DNA of 64,000 nt from CAZQQN01 sp964595485 (GCA_964595485.1 CAZQQN010000004.1:50716-114715); one strand, 5' to 3'. Positions 9,340 to 18,394 are shown, counted from the first letter of the stretch. The notes: generated from the letters alone by a model not told the origin. Translations and numbers: made by a program.

Positions 9340-10317
9340 TTGCAATACCAACGAGAAGATTTAGCTTATTTTCCTTATCAAATCGAATATGCTTTAAGCT
9401 ACTATCAACCGCATCAATTCAAAGCAAACCAATTCAACCATATTGTGATAGGTGGGCTTGGCGGATCGGGAATTGCAGGCCATTTCATAAAGCATTACTT
9501 TTATGACAAAGCTACCATACCAATACAAGTCATATCGGATTATGCTTTACCAAATTATGTGAATGAGCATTCCCTGGTTATTCTTAGCTCTTATTCTGGT
9601 AACACAGAAGAAACCTTAGCACTTGCTGAAACAGCTAAAGGTAAAGGTTCAACCATAATCGTGGTAACAACTGGGGGAAAGTTGGCTGAAATGGCTAAAA
9701 CAAACAGTTGGTTAATTTTTTACCCTGAGCCCGGTTTTCAGCCCAGAATGGCCCTCGGATATTCGCTTACCTACCTTTTTCTGATTTTAAGTGATTACTT
9801 CGAGCTTGATTTAGCCAATCCATTAGCTCAGGTTGCCCGTGAAACTAAAGATACAGAAGCTTGGATAGGCAAGGCAAAAGCGTATTTCAGAAACTTGTCT
9901 GATAAAGTAGACCACAAATTCATCGCCTTAACGGACCTAAAATCCTACCCAATAGGTTTGCGCTTTTGTCAGCAAATGCAGGAAAATGCTAAATCGGAAG
10001 CATTTGTCCACTGTATACCCGAGGCTAACCACAACGTTATCGAATCTTATTACGATGATATGAAATCAGTTTTTCTTTGTTTCAATACGCAAGAAAATTC
10101 GAGGGTTAGCTTGAGATTTAATTTCCTGAAAGATCTCCTCGAACAAAATGGCAATACTGTTCAAGAGATAAGCATTGAAGATGCTTCCATTCAATCAATT
10201 TTGCGTACCACTTTTCTAATGGATTGGATAGCCTTATTAACCGCAGACCAGAAAGGGGTCAATTCATTGGAAATCCCGAATATTCAAGCATTGAAAACCG
10301 CTCTGAAAAATTCCTGA
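9340..10317 (+). CDS. Bifunctional phosphoglucose/phosphomannose isomerase
   Basis: This 325-residue SIS-domain enzyme interconverts glucose-6-P or mannose-6-P with fructose-6-P. The N-terminal SIS domain has VIGGLGGSGIAGHF (around 32-45) and VILSSYSGNTEETLAL (around 77-92), the sugar-phosphate loops of this family. The C-terminal half matches the bacterial PGI C-terminal domain, including NHNVIESY, which carries the conserved histidine and glutamate. No ATG lies in a useful place, so the TTG at 9340 is taken as start. It gives the usual spacing of about 30 residues before the first SIS motif. It is divergent from the ChaN-like gene and supplies precursors for glycan synthesis. Confidence 0.9.
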   Translation: MQYQREDLAYFPYQIEYALSYYQPHQFKANQFNHIVIGGLGGSGIAGHFIKHYFYDKATIPIQVISDYALPNYVNEHSLVILSSYSGNTEETLALAETAKGKGSTIIVVTTGGKLAEMAKTNSWLIFYPEPGFQPRMALGYSLTYLFLILSDYFELDLANPLAQVARETKDTEAWIGKAKAYFRNLSDKVDHKFIALTDLKSYPIGLRFCQQMQENAKSEAFVHCIPEANHNVIESYYDDMKSVFLCFNTQENSRVSLRFNFLKDLLEQNGNTVQEISIEDASIQSILRTTFLMDWIALLTADQKGVNSLEIPNIQALKTALKNS

Positions 10318-10432
10318 TTATTTGATAAAAAACCTCCGTTCGGTGTGTATGAAGATCAATAAACAAAATACATTTTAGTACAACAAAAAAGCCTTATTTT
10401 AGCAATCTTTTTAAGTTCCAATAAAACTTCTC

Positions 10433-13400
10433 ATGAGATCTGAAAGCTGGGTGACAAAATTTTTTAAGTCTTTTATAATTTTATCCTTATCCTTTAGTGC
10501 GCTTTTTGCTACCGGAGCCAATGCAGAAATTCTCCCTTCTCCTGTTAAGTCAATGGTTAACCAAGCTGAGGAGGAATACCAAGAAGGCAATTACGACTCT
10601 GCCTTACGCTATTACAATCAAAGCCTGAACAGATTATCCCCCCGGAAACAAAACCTATCTTATGTTATAGTAGGTAACAAAAAACTATTTTTTTTACTTG
10701 AGCATCCCAAAATCCTTGTTTATAAGCCATTCTCCAAAAAGCTGTTAAAAACCAGCCGTTCGCTGAAGCAATCAGAACCAATTCATTATGTAAGGACTTT
10801 AAGGTTAATTGCTCAAACTTACCTGGATAACCGAAGAAATGTTGCCAAAAGCCGAGAACTATTAAAAAAAGCCCTAAACGTTCATAAGGATAAGGTTAAA
10901 AAGCACTTTAAAGAATTGGCTTATATTTACAATTACTTAGGACTTGCGGCCAATTTTGAGACCAACTATACCAAAAGCAATTCCTACTTAAAGCAAGCCC
11001 TTGAGCTTATTAACGAAAAGGGCTTAAAAAAACAATATGTATCAGCATTGAACAAACGATACACAGCTCACTTAGTCAAAAAGCAAGGAAACAGAGATTC
11101 AGCGCTTGGCCTTTACCTGGAGGGATTTGAAATTGTGAAAAAAGATTATTCGAGTGGCCATCCCAAATTCCATTCTTTTAATAATGACATAGGCGTTACT
11201 TTTAGAAAGCTCTCGAAATATGATTCAGCGCTTAGTTATAGCTTTAAAGCTTTAAAAATCCTCAAGCAAAACGACCTTTCCAATTCCATTAAAGGTGGAC
11301 TTATAAAAAAAAGTATCGGTTCTCATTATTTTCACAAGTATAACATGCAAAGGGCCTTAATTTATCAAAAAAGAAGCCTAAGCACTTTCCAGCATGTAGA
11401 TACATTTCAGGATTTAAATACCATCGGCGTATACAATGCATTAGGTATTATCTACCGGTCAATAAGATCTTATGATAAGTCAGAAAAATATTTACGGAAA
11501 GGAATCAGCATAACAGAAGGATTTGAGAACCAGGATAAAGTTAGGTATTCAAAAGGCACGCTTTATTACAATTTAGGTAATACCTTAATTGCTCAAAAAG
11601 CTTATGAAAAGGCTATTCAAAACTTTAAAAAAGCCATCGAAGTTTACAAGCAAATATTCCCGGATGACCACCAATACCTCCACACAATCAAGGTAAAGCT
11701 AAGTAAGGCACATGAGCTTATTGGTAACCTGGAAAAATCGTATAGAATAGCCGAACTCGAAGAAACTTACTACAAGGAGAAGCTACATAACAGCCTTTAT
11801 AATAGCTTTTATTTTCAGGTTAGGGGAATTAAGGCCAATGTTTTAAGGAAAAGAAAAAAATTTGACTCCGCTCTTCAAATAATTAATAACCTTCTTATTA
11901 AGAATGCCATCCAATACAACCCCAAAAATCCCAGACAAAATCCCTCATTAAATCAAATAGCTAATAAACAGTTATTAAGGAATACCGGACTTCTGGATAT
12001 TAAAGCAAGAACTTTTTTAGATTACTACCAGCAAGCAAAAAGCAACCAATATTTAATAGCTGCTTTCAAAACTTATACCCTTTTAGATAGCATCCACCAA
12101 CAAAATAACCAGAAAATTTCATTAAAAAAATCAAAATCTTATTACAAGCGATTTTTTGGTCATCACTTTCCGAGGGCTATTTACACTACCTACCACTTAT
12201 TAAAGCACAATATTGGATCCAAAAAGGATCAGGAAAAGTATTTGAAAAAAGCTTTTTATTTTAGTGAAAATGCCAAATGTTCTATTCTAATGGAGTCTTT
12301 GGCAGAGAAAGCTGTCCAATACTCTAAATCATTACCGGATTCAGTAAAGAATAGGCTTAGATATTACCAAAAAAAGCTGGAAGGGCTTCAATCAAAGATC
12401 AATACAACCAGTGACAGCCTTGAAGAATATAAGTTACAAAGTAAAAAGATCTCCCTCCAAAGCCGTCAAAAAGATTTTTTCGACACCATTCAATCCCATT
12501 TTCCCAAGGTTTACGATAAAAATTTCAAGCAATCTCTCATATCCCTTGAAAAACTCAAACCAATTCTAAGCGCTCAAAATAAAAACCTGATAGAATATAC
12601 CCATGAAAGTGGCGCCCTCTTTGGTATGGTTATTACAGATCAAGGGACAAACCTAGTAAAATTACCTCATGGAGATTCTTTAAATTACTATGTTAAAAGG
12701 ATTCGGAATAATCTTGTTAATAAACAAAAATTCCCAGCTAAAGCTGCTCAGAAGATTTATAAGTCCCTCATTGAACCCATTGAACCACACCTAACGGAGG
12801 AGAATCTTGTGATAGTACCAGAGGGGAAGATGGGATATTTACCGTTTGAATTATTATTGAAAGGGTATAAACCTGACCAAAACGCAAGGAATTACCACTA
12901 TTTAATTAAAGACTACGCATTTTCCTACACGCCTTCAGCTTCCCTATGGGCAATGCGGGATCAAAGTGAAAAGGAACAACCGAAGCATCCATACCTTGGA
13001 TTTGCACCCTCCTTTGATCAAGAGAGGCCAATTAATGAGGTCGACTTATTGAATAAATCCAGAAAAAAAGACTACTTAAGAGAACTACCCAATGCCAAAA
13101 AAGAAATACTTCAGAGCACTGAATATTGGAATGGAGATGTTTATATAGGACAAAAAGCTTCAGAACAATTGTTCAAAAAAAAGGCTCAAAGCAGCAGTAT
13201 AATTCACTTGGCTACCCACGGTTATATCGATGACCAAAACCCTGCCTATAACCGCCTTTACTTTAATAGACGCCCTGAATCCGAAGAGGACGGTATCCTT
13301 TACACTTATGAACTCTATGACATGAATCTGACTTCGGAATTAGCTGTGTTGAGTGCTTGTAACACTGGAGTTGGAAAAATCAGGAAAGGCTCGGGGATTA

Positions 13401-13762
13401 TGAGCCTTGCTAAAGGCTTCAAAATAGCAGGATGTGAAAACATTTTAATGACCCTTTGGTCTGTTAATGACAGAGCAGGCTCCGATTTGATTGATGAATT
13501 TTACAGCAACCTTAATATGGGCTATTCCAAAGAAAAAGCCCTGAGAAAAGCTAAGCTTGACTATATAAAAGAAAATGACCCGGCCAATGCCAATCCTTAT
13601 TTCTGGGCAGGATTTGTTTTAATGGGTAGCGGAAAGGCAGTTCGGCAACCAGGTTTTAATTATAACTGGGTCTTCTTTTCGGTTAGTAGTTCCATAATGC
13701 TCTTGCTTATAATCGGTCTTTATAACATTAGAAAGGGTAATAAGCCAAGCGCCTACAATTAA
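10433..13762 (+). CDS. Exported TPR-CHAT protein (caspase-like protease fold)
   Basis: This 1109-residue protein begins with a signal peptide (hydrophobic 12-28). Arrays of tetratricopeptide repeats cover about 40-480 and a helical linker runs to about 700. A CHAT domain covers about 715-1068 and a C-terminal transmembrane helix covers 1078-1097, followed by a short basic tail. The predicted caspase-type dyad is intact: H929 in HLATHG and C976 in LSACNTG. TPR-CHAT proteins of other phyla include proteases activated by partner binding, such as Craspase. Here the signal peptide and tail anchor predict a periplasmic catalytic domain. It converges on an anti-sigma/sigma pair with only 4 bp between stop codons. 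Proteolysis of the anti-sigma protein is an attractive but untested role. Confidence 0.9.
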   Translation: MRSESWVTKFFKSFIILSLSFSALFATGANAEILPSPVKSMVNQAEEEYQEGNYDSALRYYNQSLNRLSPRKQNLSYVIVGNKKLFFLLEHPKILVYKPFSKKLLKTSRSLKQSEPIHYVRTLRLIAQTYLDNRRNVAKSRELLKKALNVHKDKVKKHFKELAYIYNYLGLAANFETNYTKSNSYLKQALELINEKGLKKQYVSALNKRYTAHLVKKQGNRDSALGLYLEGFEIVKKDYSSGHPKFHSFNNDIGVTFRKLSKYDSALSYSFKALKILKQNDLSNSIKGGLIKKSIGSHYFHKYNMQRALIYQKRSLSTFQHVDTFQDLNTIGVYNALGIIYRSIRSYDKSEKYLRKGISITEGFENQDKVRYSKGTLYYNLGNTLIAQKAYEKAIQNFKKAIEVYKQIFPDDHQYLHTIKVKLSKAHELIGNLEKSYRIAELEETYYKEKLHNSLYNSFYFQVRGIKANVLRKRKKFDSALQIINNLLIKNAIQYNPKNPRQNPSLNQIANKQLLRNTGLLDIKARTFLDYYQQAKSNQYLIAAFKTYTLLDSIHQQNNQKISLKKSKSYYKRFFGHHFPRAIYTTYHLLKHNIGSKKDQEKYLKKAFYFSENAKCSILMESLAEKAVQYSKSLPDSVKNRLRYYQKKLEGLQSKINTTSDSLEEYKLQSKKISLQSRQKDFFDTIQSHFPKVYDKNFKQSLISLEKLKPILSAQNKNLIEYTHESGALFGMVITDQGTNLVKLPHGDSLNYYVKRIRNNLVNKQKFPAKAAQKIYKSLIEPIEPHLTEENLVIVPEGKMGYLPFELLLKGYKPDQNARNYHYLIKDYAFSYTPSASLWAMRDQSEKEQPKHPYLGFAPSFDQERPINEVDLLNKSRKKDYLRELPNAKKEILQSTEYWNGDVYIGQKASEQLFKKKAQSSSIIHLATHGYIDDQNPAYNRLYFNRRPESEEDGILYTYELYDMNLTSELAVLSACNTGVGKIRKGSGIMSLAKGFKIAGCENILMTLWSVNDRAGSDLIDEFYSNLNMGYSKEKALRKAKLDYIKENDPANANPYFWAGFVLMGSGKAVRQPGFNYNWVFFSVSSSIMLLLIIGLYNIRKGNKPSAYN

Positions 13763-13766
13763 AAAT

Positions 13767-14531
13767 TCATTGAATTGATTTTATGATTTTTTGTCCCTTT
13801 TGGCAGTAAAAATCATTCCCTTTCTTACAGATTTCTTTTAAGTGGGATAAAGCATCCTTTTCTTGATCATTGGCTAAATAAGCCAAGGCTAAATACCATT
13901 CGTTTTTAACTTCATATTCGTTAGGTAAACTTTTTTGATTCCCTTTTAAAATCTGAACCGCTTTCTTGCTTTTCCCATCTGCTAAATAAGCATTACCAAG
14001 GTAAAAACTAGCCAGTCCATTGGCTTTGTCCTTGCTTATGGCTTTCTTAAATAGTGGGATAGCTTCCCCATATTCTCCGGCAGAATAATGACGCATTGCA
14101 CGATCAATATAATTATGGTATGATTTTTCCTCAGTACTCCTGGTAATATTGGTTAGCTGGTTGGGATAAGGCTCAAAGTGGTTTTCAGCCAATGCTTTAT
14201 TACCAGGACTCTGGAAAAATGCAGTATAAACCAAGTAACCGCTTACCAGAATAACAATAAACAAGCAAGCTGCCTTCACCACTTTAGATAAGCCAATAAT
14301 CTTCCTGTAGCCGGTTGACTCTCCTTGTTGCTCGAAAGACTTAAGGTATTCTTTCGTATTTTCCCGCAGATTGAGGTCTAACCCCTTCATGATTTGACGG
14401 TGAAAAGCCAGTTCCCGTTGAAGATCGGTTGATTCCGCTAAAGCCTTTTCAAAAGCCTCTTTTTCTTCCGAGCCCATTTCATTCCTCAGGAACCTTATAA
14501 TGTGTGTTTCTTCATAATTGTGATTATCCAT
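13767..14531 (-). CDS. Membrane anti-sigma-like protein with periplasmic TPRs
   Basis: These 254 residues divide into three parts. Residues 1-80 are a cytoplasmic helical region whose start (IIRFLRNEMGSEEKEAFEKAL, then LQRELAFHRQI) resembles the N-termini of Bacteroidota anti-sigma proteins. One transmembrane helix covers about 84-104. Residues 140-254 are tetratricopeptide repeats (AGEYGEAIPLFKKAISKDKANG, then ASFYLGNAYLADGKSKKAVQIL) on the periplasmic side. No zinc-finger HxxxCxxC motif is seen. It begins 4 nt after the sigma factor stop, so the two are surely co-transcribed. The likely job is to hold the sigma factor at the membrane until a periplasmic signal arrives, possibly through the neighbouring CHAT protein. 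Confidence 0.75.
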   Translation of the reverse strand: MDNHNYEETHIIRFLRNEMGSEEKEAFEKALAESTDLQRELAFHRQIMKGLDLNLRENTKEYLKSFEQQGESTGYRKIIGLSKVVKAACLFIVILVSGYLVYTAFFQSPGNKALAENHFEPYPNQLTNITRSTEEKSYHNYIDRAMRHYSAGEYGEAIPLFKKAISKDKANGLASFYLGNAYLADGKSKKAVQILKGNQKSLPNEYEVKNEWYLALAYLANDQEKDALSHLKEICKKGNDFYCQKGQKIIKSIQ

Positions 14532-14534
14532 AGT

Positions 14535-15107
14535 TCAGTATTTTAATAATGCCCTTAACTTTTCAATGCAGCGGTGTTTGACCGCTTTTAAAACTTTTTT
14601 ATTCTTGTAGCCGAACTCTTCAGTAATGGTCGTTAAAACTTTACCATGTAAGTAATAAGCCTCCAGGATCTGCTTGCAAGGATCGCCCAAATCTCTTAAG
14701 TGAGCTAAGGCTTTTTGACTATCTTCACCTTTTTTCAATGGTTCCTCAGCAAACCCTGGAATTTCTTCTGCTTTTGATACTAAATCCTCCATCAAGTCAA
14801 TATTACCTTCAAAATTTTTATGGTTTAAAATGTGATATTTACCAACTGCAAACAAGAATGTTTTAACATTGACACTTGAATCATCTAACTTATTTCTCAA
14901 GGCGTTACTGTAAAGCCCTGCAATCGATTCCTGAAAAAAATCCAAAGCTGTCTCCTCATCGATATAGAACCGTTTTATAACCCAATTCTTAAATTCATCC
15001 CTGTAAGCATGGTAAATATTCTTAAAAACCCAGTCATAACCACACTTAAGGGCTATTAACACCTCTTCATCACTAACATTACCTTTCACCTCCTTAGTAA
15101 ATTTCAT
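14535..15107 (-). CDS. ECF-type RNA polymerase sigma factor
   Basis: This 190-residue protein has the two-domain plan of extracytoplasmic-function sigma factors. Region 2 covers about 25-95 (ALDFFQESIAGLYSNALRN, then VKTFLFAVGKYHILNHKN). A short linker is followed by region 4 at about 130-188, with a helix-turn-helix around LTTITEEFGYKNKKVLKAVKHRCIEKLR. It recognises promoter DNA and directs RNA polymerase to a small regulon. The ATG at 15105-15107 is immediately downstream of a 17-bp motif (15109-15125) that recurs in this intergenic region. The gene pairs with the downstream anti-sigma-like gene. Confidence 0.85.
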   Translation of the reverse strand: MKFTKEVKGNVSDEEVLIALKCGYDWVFKNIYHAYRDEFKNWVIKRFYIDEETALDFFQESIAGLYSNALRNKLDDSSVNVKTFLFAVGKYHILNHKNFEGNIDLMEDLVSKAEEIPGFAEEPLKKGEDSQKALAHLRDLGDPCKQILEAYYLHGKVLTTITEEFGYKNKKVLKAVKHRCIEKLRALLKY

Positions 15108-15108
15108 A

Positions 15109-15125
15109 AAACATTGGTAAACAGT
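15109..15125 (-). repeat. Copy 1 of a sigma-upstream motif (17 bp, ACTGTTTACCAATGTTT)
   Basis: Read on the minus strand this is ACTGTTTACCAATGTTT, ending one base before the ATG of the sigma factor. The identical 17 bases occur on the plus strand at 15468-15484, so the two make an exact inverted repeat with 342 bp between. The position over the translation start region suggests a regulatory site. Confidence 0.65.
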
Positions 15126-15419
15126 TAGTACAAATTTTTTTTAAAAAAATAATGCAACCCCCGCCATACATTAATCAAATTCATCATTTCATGTAATTCA
15201 GGTTTATTTTACTGGGAATTACAAGGTTAATACTTTTTTTATTTTACTTGAGTATCCATTCGCAGCATTTTCAAAGCTAATTTAAATTTAATGTTTGTTG
15301 TATACTTGTTTGGTTATTGAATGATCAATAAGTCATTTGATTCTTCTTTGTTTGATTGATTTGGTAGCGTAATCAAAACCTAAGGTAAAATTGGATCAAC
15401 AAAATAGAACCTAATTTAG

Positions 15420-15433
15420 CATTGGTAATCAGT
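15420..15433 (-). repeat. Copy 2 of the sigma-upstream motif (13/14 match)
   Basis: The plus strand reads CATTGGTAATCAGT, which differs at one base from CATTGGTAAACAGT at 15112-15125 in the same orientation. With copy 3 (15468-15481) it forms an inverted repeat of 13/14 bases around a 34-nt AT-rich centre. Confidence 0.6.
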
Positions 15434-15467
15434 GATTTATAAATTTTTTTAAATTTTTTGGAGGGTT

Positions 15468-15500
15468 ACTGTTTACCAATGTTTACCTGTGTTTACTAAG
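15468..15500 (+). repeat. Copy 3 of the motif plus three tandem 10-bp GTTTAC units
   Basis: Positions 15468-15484 carry ACTGTTTACCAATGTTT. From 15471 three 10-bp units follow without gap: GTTTACCAAT, GTTTACCTGT and GTTTACTAAG. A repeat of one helical turn presents the same face of DNA three times, as expected for cooperative binding of a regulator. The direct repeat is visible in the sequence; the binding role is inferred. Confidence 0.6.
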
Positions 15501-15548
15501 GGGGTACAAATGAAATGTAAATTCTAAATCTTATGGTTTGACTTTTCG

Positions 15549-15645
15549 CCCCGCCTCATAAAAAGGGCCACTTTCCCTTACGTTCCCCTTTCCTTTTTGT
15601 TGGTCCTTATTATTGAGTTTCCATACCCCTGAGGCGGGGTTTTTT
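15549..15645 (+). ncRNA. Candidate structured RNA or attenuator with terminator
   Basis: CCCCGCCTCA (15549-15558) is perfectly complementary to TGAGGCGGGG (15630-15639), which is followed by six T residues. Inside, GGGCCA (15565-15570) can pair with TGGTCC (15601-15606). A small local hairpin ACCCC-TGAGGC-GGGGT (15625-15640) competes for the same GGGG and would itself be a terminator. This looks like a short plus-strand transcript, or a leader with alternative folds. No known RNA family is recognised and no clear promoter is seen. Confidence 0.4.
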
Positions 15646-15756
15646 CTGCTTTACAGATTGGCCATAGCACATAGGAAACCCATCAAGCCCTCAAAAGCTT
15701 AAAATCATTAACTAAGCAGCATTTAAAGAAGTGCGTGTTTTGAATTCTTAGGAGGG

Positions 15757-16416
15757 TTAATTAAACTTATCAAGCAATGACTTGGTCACACCTTCTCTTG
15801 TAAAAAGGGTAACTAAATCATTAGTGTAAATCTTCGTATCGCCGTCAGGAACTATTAATCGCTTTTCCCTCTTAATAGCGACTACAAGGCTTTCTTTGGG
15901 TAGTAACTTACTTTCGTTAATCTCCTGAAGGTCTTTATCAATTAAAGGAGCTCCTTCTTTAACCTTTACCTCAATGATTTCCGCACCATTGCCTAAATCC
16001 ATAAAATCTTTCACACCAGGTCTTTGAAGGGTCCTGTATAAAAACTGGCCATTTAATCGAAATGGGTTACCAATTGTGTCAATACCCAACTCATCAAATA
16101 ATTTTAAGTGTTCATCATCCGTAACACTGCTAACCAATCGTTTGATACCAAGCTCTTTACCCAGCATCATTACCAACATATTTACTGCATCATCATTAGT
16201 GGTGGCTATCATGGCATCGGCTTTTTCAGCCCCTGACTCTTTAAGTTTTTCAACCGAGCTGGCATCAGCATTCACTACTAAACAATCCATGTTAGCACTA
16301 GCCCATTGGGCTTTTACCTCATCTTTTTCAAAAACAACTACTTCGTGCCCATCCTTCGTGGCTAGTTCAATAACATGCCTGCCTGTTCTTCCTGATCCGA
16401 TGACAATTAAATACAT
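15757..16416 (-). CDS. Potassium channel regulatory subunit (TrkA/KtrA, RCK)
   Basis: This 219-residue cytoplasmic protein has one RCK_N Rossmann domain (1-130) and one RCK_C domain (about 135-219). The nucleotide-binding loop VIGSGRTGRHV is at residues 4-14, and the acidic D/E ending strand beta-2 (VVFEKDE) binds the ribose. One RCK pair per chain is the KtrA arrangement, whereas E. coli TrkA has two. It gates the partner TrkH/KtrB-type channel, whose gene lies upstream on the same strand with a 143-bp gap. Potassium uptake is the first response to salt shock, which fits the betaine genes found later in the window. Confidence 0.9.
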   Translation of the reverse strand: MYLIVIGSGRTGRHVIELATKDGHEVVVFEKDEVKAQWASANMDCLVVNADASSVEKLKESGAEKADAMIATTNDDAVNMLVMMLGKELGIKRLVSSVTDDEHLKLFDELGIDTIGNPFRLNGQFLYRTLQRPGVKDFMDLGNGAEIIEVKVKEGAPLIDKDLQEINESKLLPKESLVVAIKREKRLIVPDGDTKIYTNDLVTLFTREGVTKSLLDKFN

Positions 16417-16559
16417 GGCCTTCCTTTTTATCGCTATTTTTCTGACTTCGAAAGTTCAATTTTAAGATTTTTTAGTAACAATTACCACTTTGAAAAGCTT
16501 CCTTTATTTCAAGCTACAGGATATTCAAAGAGCGGAATGCTTATCTCTTTTAGCTCCCT

Positions 16560-18116
16560 TTAAAACTTAATCATTCGCATACCAAACAATAAAGATCGAA
16601 GAAGGGCTAGCACAGGAAAAATCTCTAACCTGCCTGTCCACATTTGAAAAATGTAAAATATTTCTGTCGTTGAAGACATATCAGCACTGGTTATACCAGT
16701 TGATAAACCAACGGTTCCTTGTGCTGAAGCTGACTCAAAAAAAGCCTCTGCCATAGTGAAATTTCCCCCGCTAAAATGAAGGGTGATCAATGTTCCGAAG
16801 AGGATTAGCGTTAGGTAAAGAAAGCCAAGAATAGCTACTTCAGAAAGCCATTTATTCATGTAGTTAGGACTAAAACTTTTCTTATCAAAATGAATGGTTT
16901 GAATGGCATCTTTGGGTAAAAAGTGCTTATTGATCTGCCACCATACCCCCTTTGAAATAACCAAGGCACGGATCAGTTTAATGCCACCGGTTGTTGAACC
17001 AGCTGCTCCGCCTATGATTAAAGCCCCGCATACAATAAATATGATAGCCTGACTGGACCAAATACCAATATCAGAAGTTTGCCAACCAGTCCCCGTTAAG
17101 CCACTTATGTATTGGAAATAACCCTCTCGCCAGGGATTTTCTACGCCAAGTGAAGTGGTCAGGAAAAAAACCAAAAGCATTCCACCAAATATAATCCCGC
17201 TAAAGAGGGCTGCCGACTGGATATTTTCCCATATTACTTTTATTTGGCGCTCGCTGAATAACTTGAAGTAGAATGGCATCGATAGCGCCCCCATAATCAT
17301 CGGAAGAAAGTGCAGGTATTCGATAGCCTTTGAGTTGTAGCTGGCAATACTATTATCCAAGGTGCTAAAACCGCCTGTGGCCTGTCCCGTCATTCCATGG
17401 TTGATGGCATTGAAAGCCATTTTCCCTGCACCATAATCGGGCAATATAATAACCCCACCAATAAATAAGTAAAGTATAGCAAATACAGTCAGCCCCATGT
17501 AAATTTTCCAGATTGCCCTGGCTGTACCAATAATATTTGGTTTGAGCTTTTCTCCGCTGTATTCTGAGCCGTATAAATGCAAAACTCCCTGCCCGGGGTT
17601 CTGGCGCAATATAGCCAGGGATAAAACTATAAATCCCACCCCTCCGATCCATTGGGCCAATGACCGATAAAATAAAAGGCCCTTACCAACAGATGGCTCA
17701 TGCGTGGCCATTGTCAAGCCTGTGGTAGTATAAGCACTCATACTTTCAAAAAAAGCATGAAGGGGATTTTTGAAATTCAACAGGCTGGGATCATAATGCT
17801 TGCCATCCGGAACAAAGCTTATGGCTACTCCTTCCGGGGTTATATGAGCCGTTAAAAAAAAAGGTATCGCTCCCATTATGGCTATTGAAAGCCATCCCAT
17901 GGCTGCAATGATAAGCGCATGTTTGTTATTGGGATCAGGGGCAGTGTAGCAAGCTTTTTGTAGGGCAAATCCAACCAACGCTGTAACAATTGAAGAAACC
18001 AAAAAACCTATAGCGGAATATAATTCACCATAAATCAATGATACAACCAGCGGGAGTAACATTAACCCACCCAAGAGGACTAATAATCCGCCAATTTGCT
18101 TAAAAACAGGTTTCAC
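16560..18116 (-). CDS. TrkH-family potassium uptake channel
   Basis: This 518-residue inner-membrane protein carries K+ (or Na+/K+) into the cell with its RCK partner. About ten hydrophobic segments are visible and four pore-loop filters are recognisable: SAYTTTGLTMA (first), ATGGFSTLD (second), TGTGWQTSD (third) and SAQGTVGLSTG (fourth). The central glycine is present in each, which supports K+ selectivity. The N-terminus MKPVFKQIGGLLVLLGGLMLL starts the first helix, so the ATG at 18116 is sensible. It lies upstream of the RCK subunit gene. Confidence 0.93.
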   Translation of the reverse strand: MKPVFKQIGGLLVLLGGLMLLPLVVSLIYGELYSAIGFLVSSIVTALVGFALQKACYTAPDPNNKHALIIAAMGWLSIAIMGAIPFFLTAHITPEGVAISFVPDGKHYDPSLLNFKNPLHAFFESMSAYTTTGLTMATHEPSVGKGLLFYRSLAQWIGGVGFIVLSLAILRQNPGQGVLHLYGSEYSGEKLKPNIIGTARAIWKIYMGLTVFAILYLFIGGVIILPDYGAGKMAFNAINHGMTGQATGGFSTLDNSIASYNSKAIEYLHFLPMIMGALSMPFYFKLFSERQIKVIWENIQSAALFSGIIFGGMLLVFFLTTSLGVENPWREGYFQYISGLTGTGWQTSDIGIWSSQAIIFIVCGALIIGGAAGSTTGGIKLIRALVISKGVWWQINKHFLPKDAIQTIHFDKKSFSPNYMNKWLSEVAILGFLYLTLILFGTLITLHFSGGNFTMAEAFFESASAQGTVGLSTGITSADMSSTTEIFYIFQMWTGRLEIFPVLALLRSLLFGMRMIKF

Positions 18117-18374
18117 AAGCCCCTAACATTTTGAAAGTCAACTAACACACTTGAATTCTATCTTGGCAAAAATAGGATTTTAATCAGGATAAAATGGGTT
18201 ATTCGCAATCATAGTTCTGGCGGTCTACAATTAAACCACAGAACGTTTTTTGACTCACCGTCTTACTCCTTTTCTATATTGTTACCAACACTACCAACAT
18301 CGTAAGCCAATTAGCGGCTGGTATCATTTAAATTGCTGATTAACAACACTTTAAAATAAAACCGACTTAAATTT

Positions 18375-18394
18375 TTGACTGACTATTTGGTCAA
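18375..18394. promoter_or_regulatory. TetR-type operator 1
   Basis: TTGAC (18375-18379) and GTCAA (18390-18394) form an inverted repeat with a 10-bp centre, TGACTATTTG. The element overlaps the -33 TTTG of the operon promoter. A second site of the same geometry begins exactly 40 bp further on, so both lie on the same face of the helix. Confidence 0.65.

Larger units (their letters stand above)
15108..15756. other. Long repeat-rich intergenic region upstream of the sigma gene
   Basis: About 650 bp without a convincing gene lie between the sigma factor and the potassium-channel regulator gene. The region is very AT-rich up to 15465. It holds three copies of a 14-bp motif (15112-15125, 15420-15433, 15468-15481), three tandem 10-bp units (15471-15500) and a GC-rich inverted repeat ending in a T-run (15549-15645). 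These are listed separately. I see no open reading frame with good coding character. Confidence 0.6.

Noticed and set aside
15549..15645. SRP or 6S RNA in the sigma upstream region
   Set aside because: The SRP GNAR tetraloop region and the 6S central-bubble pattern are absent, and the length is too short for 6S RNA.
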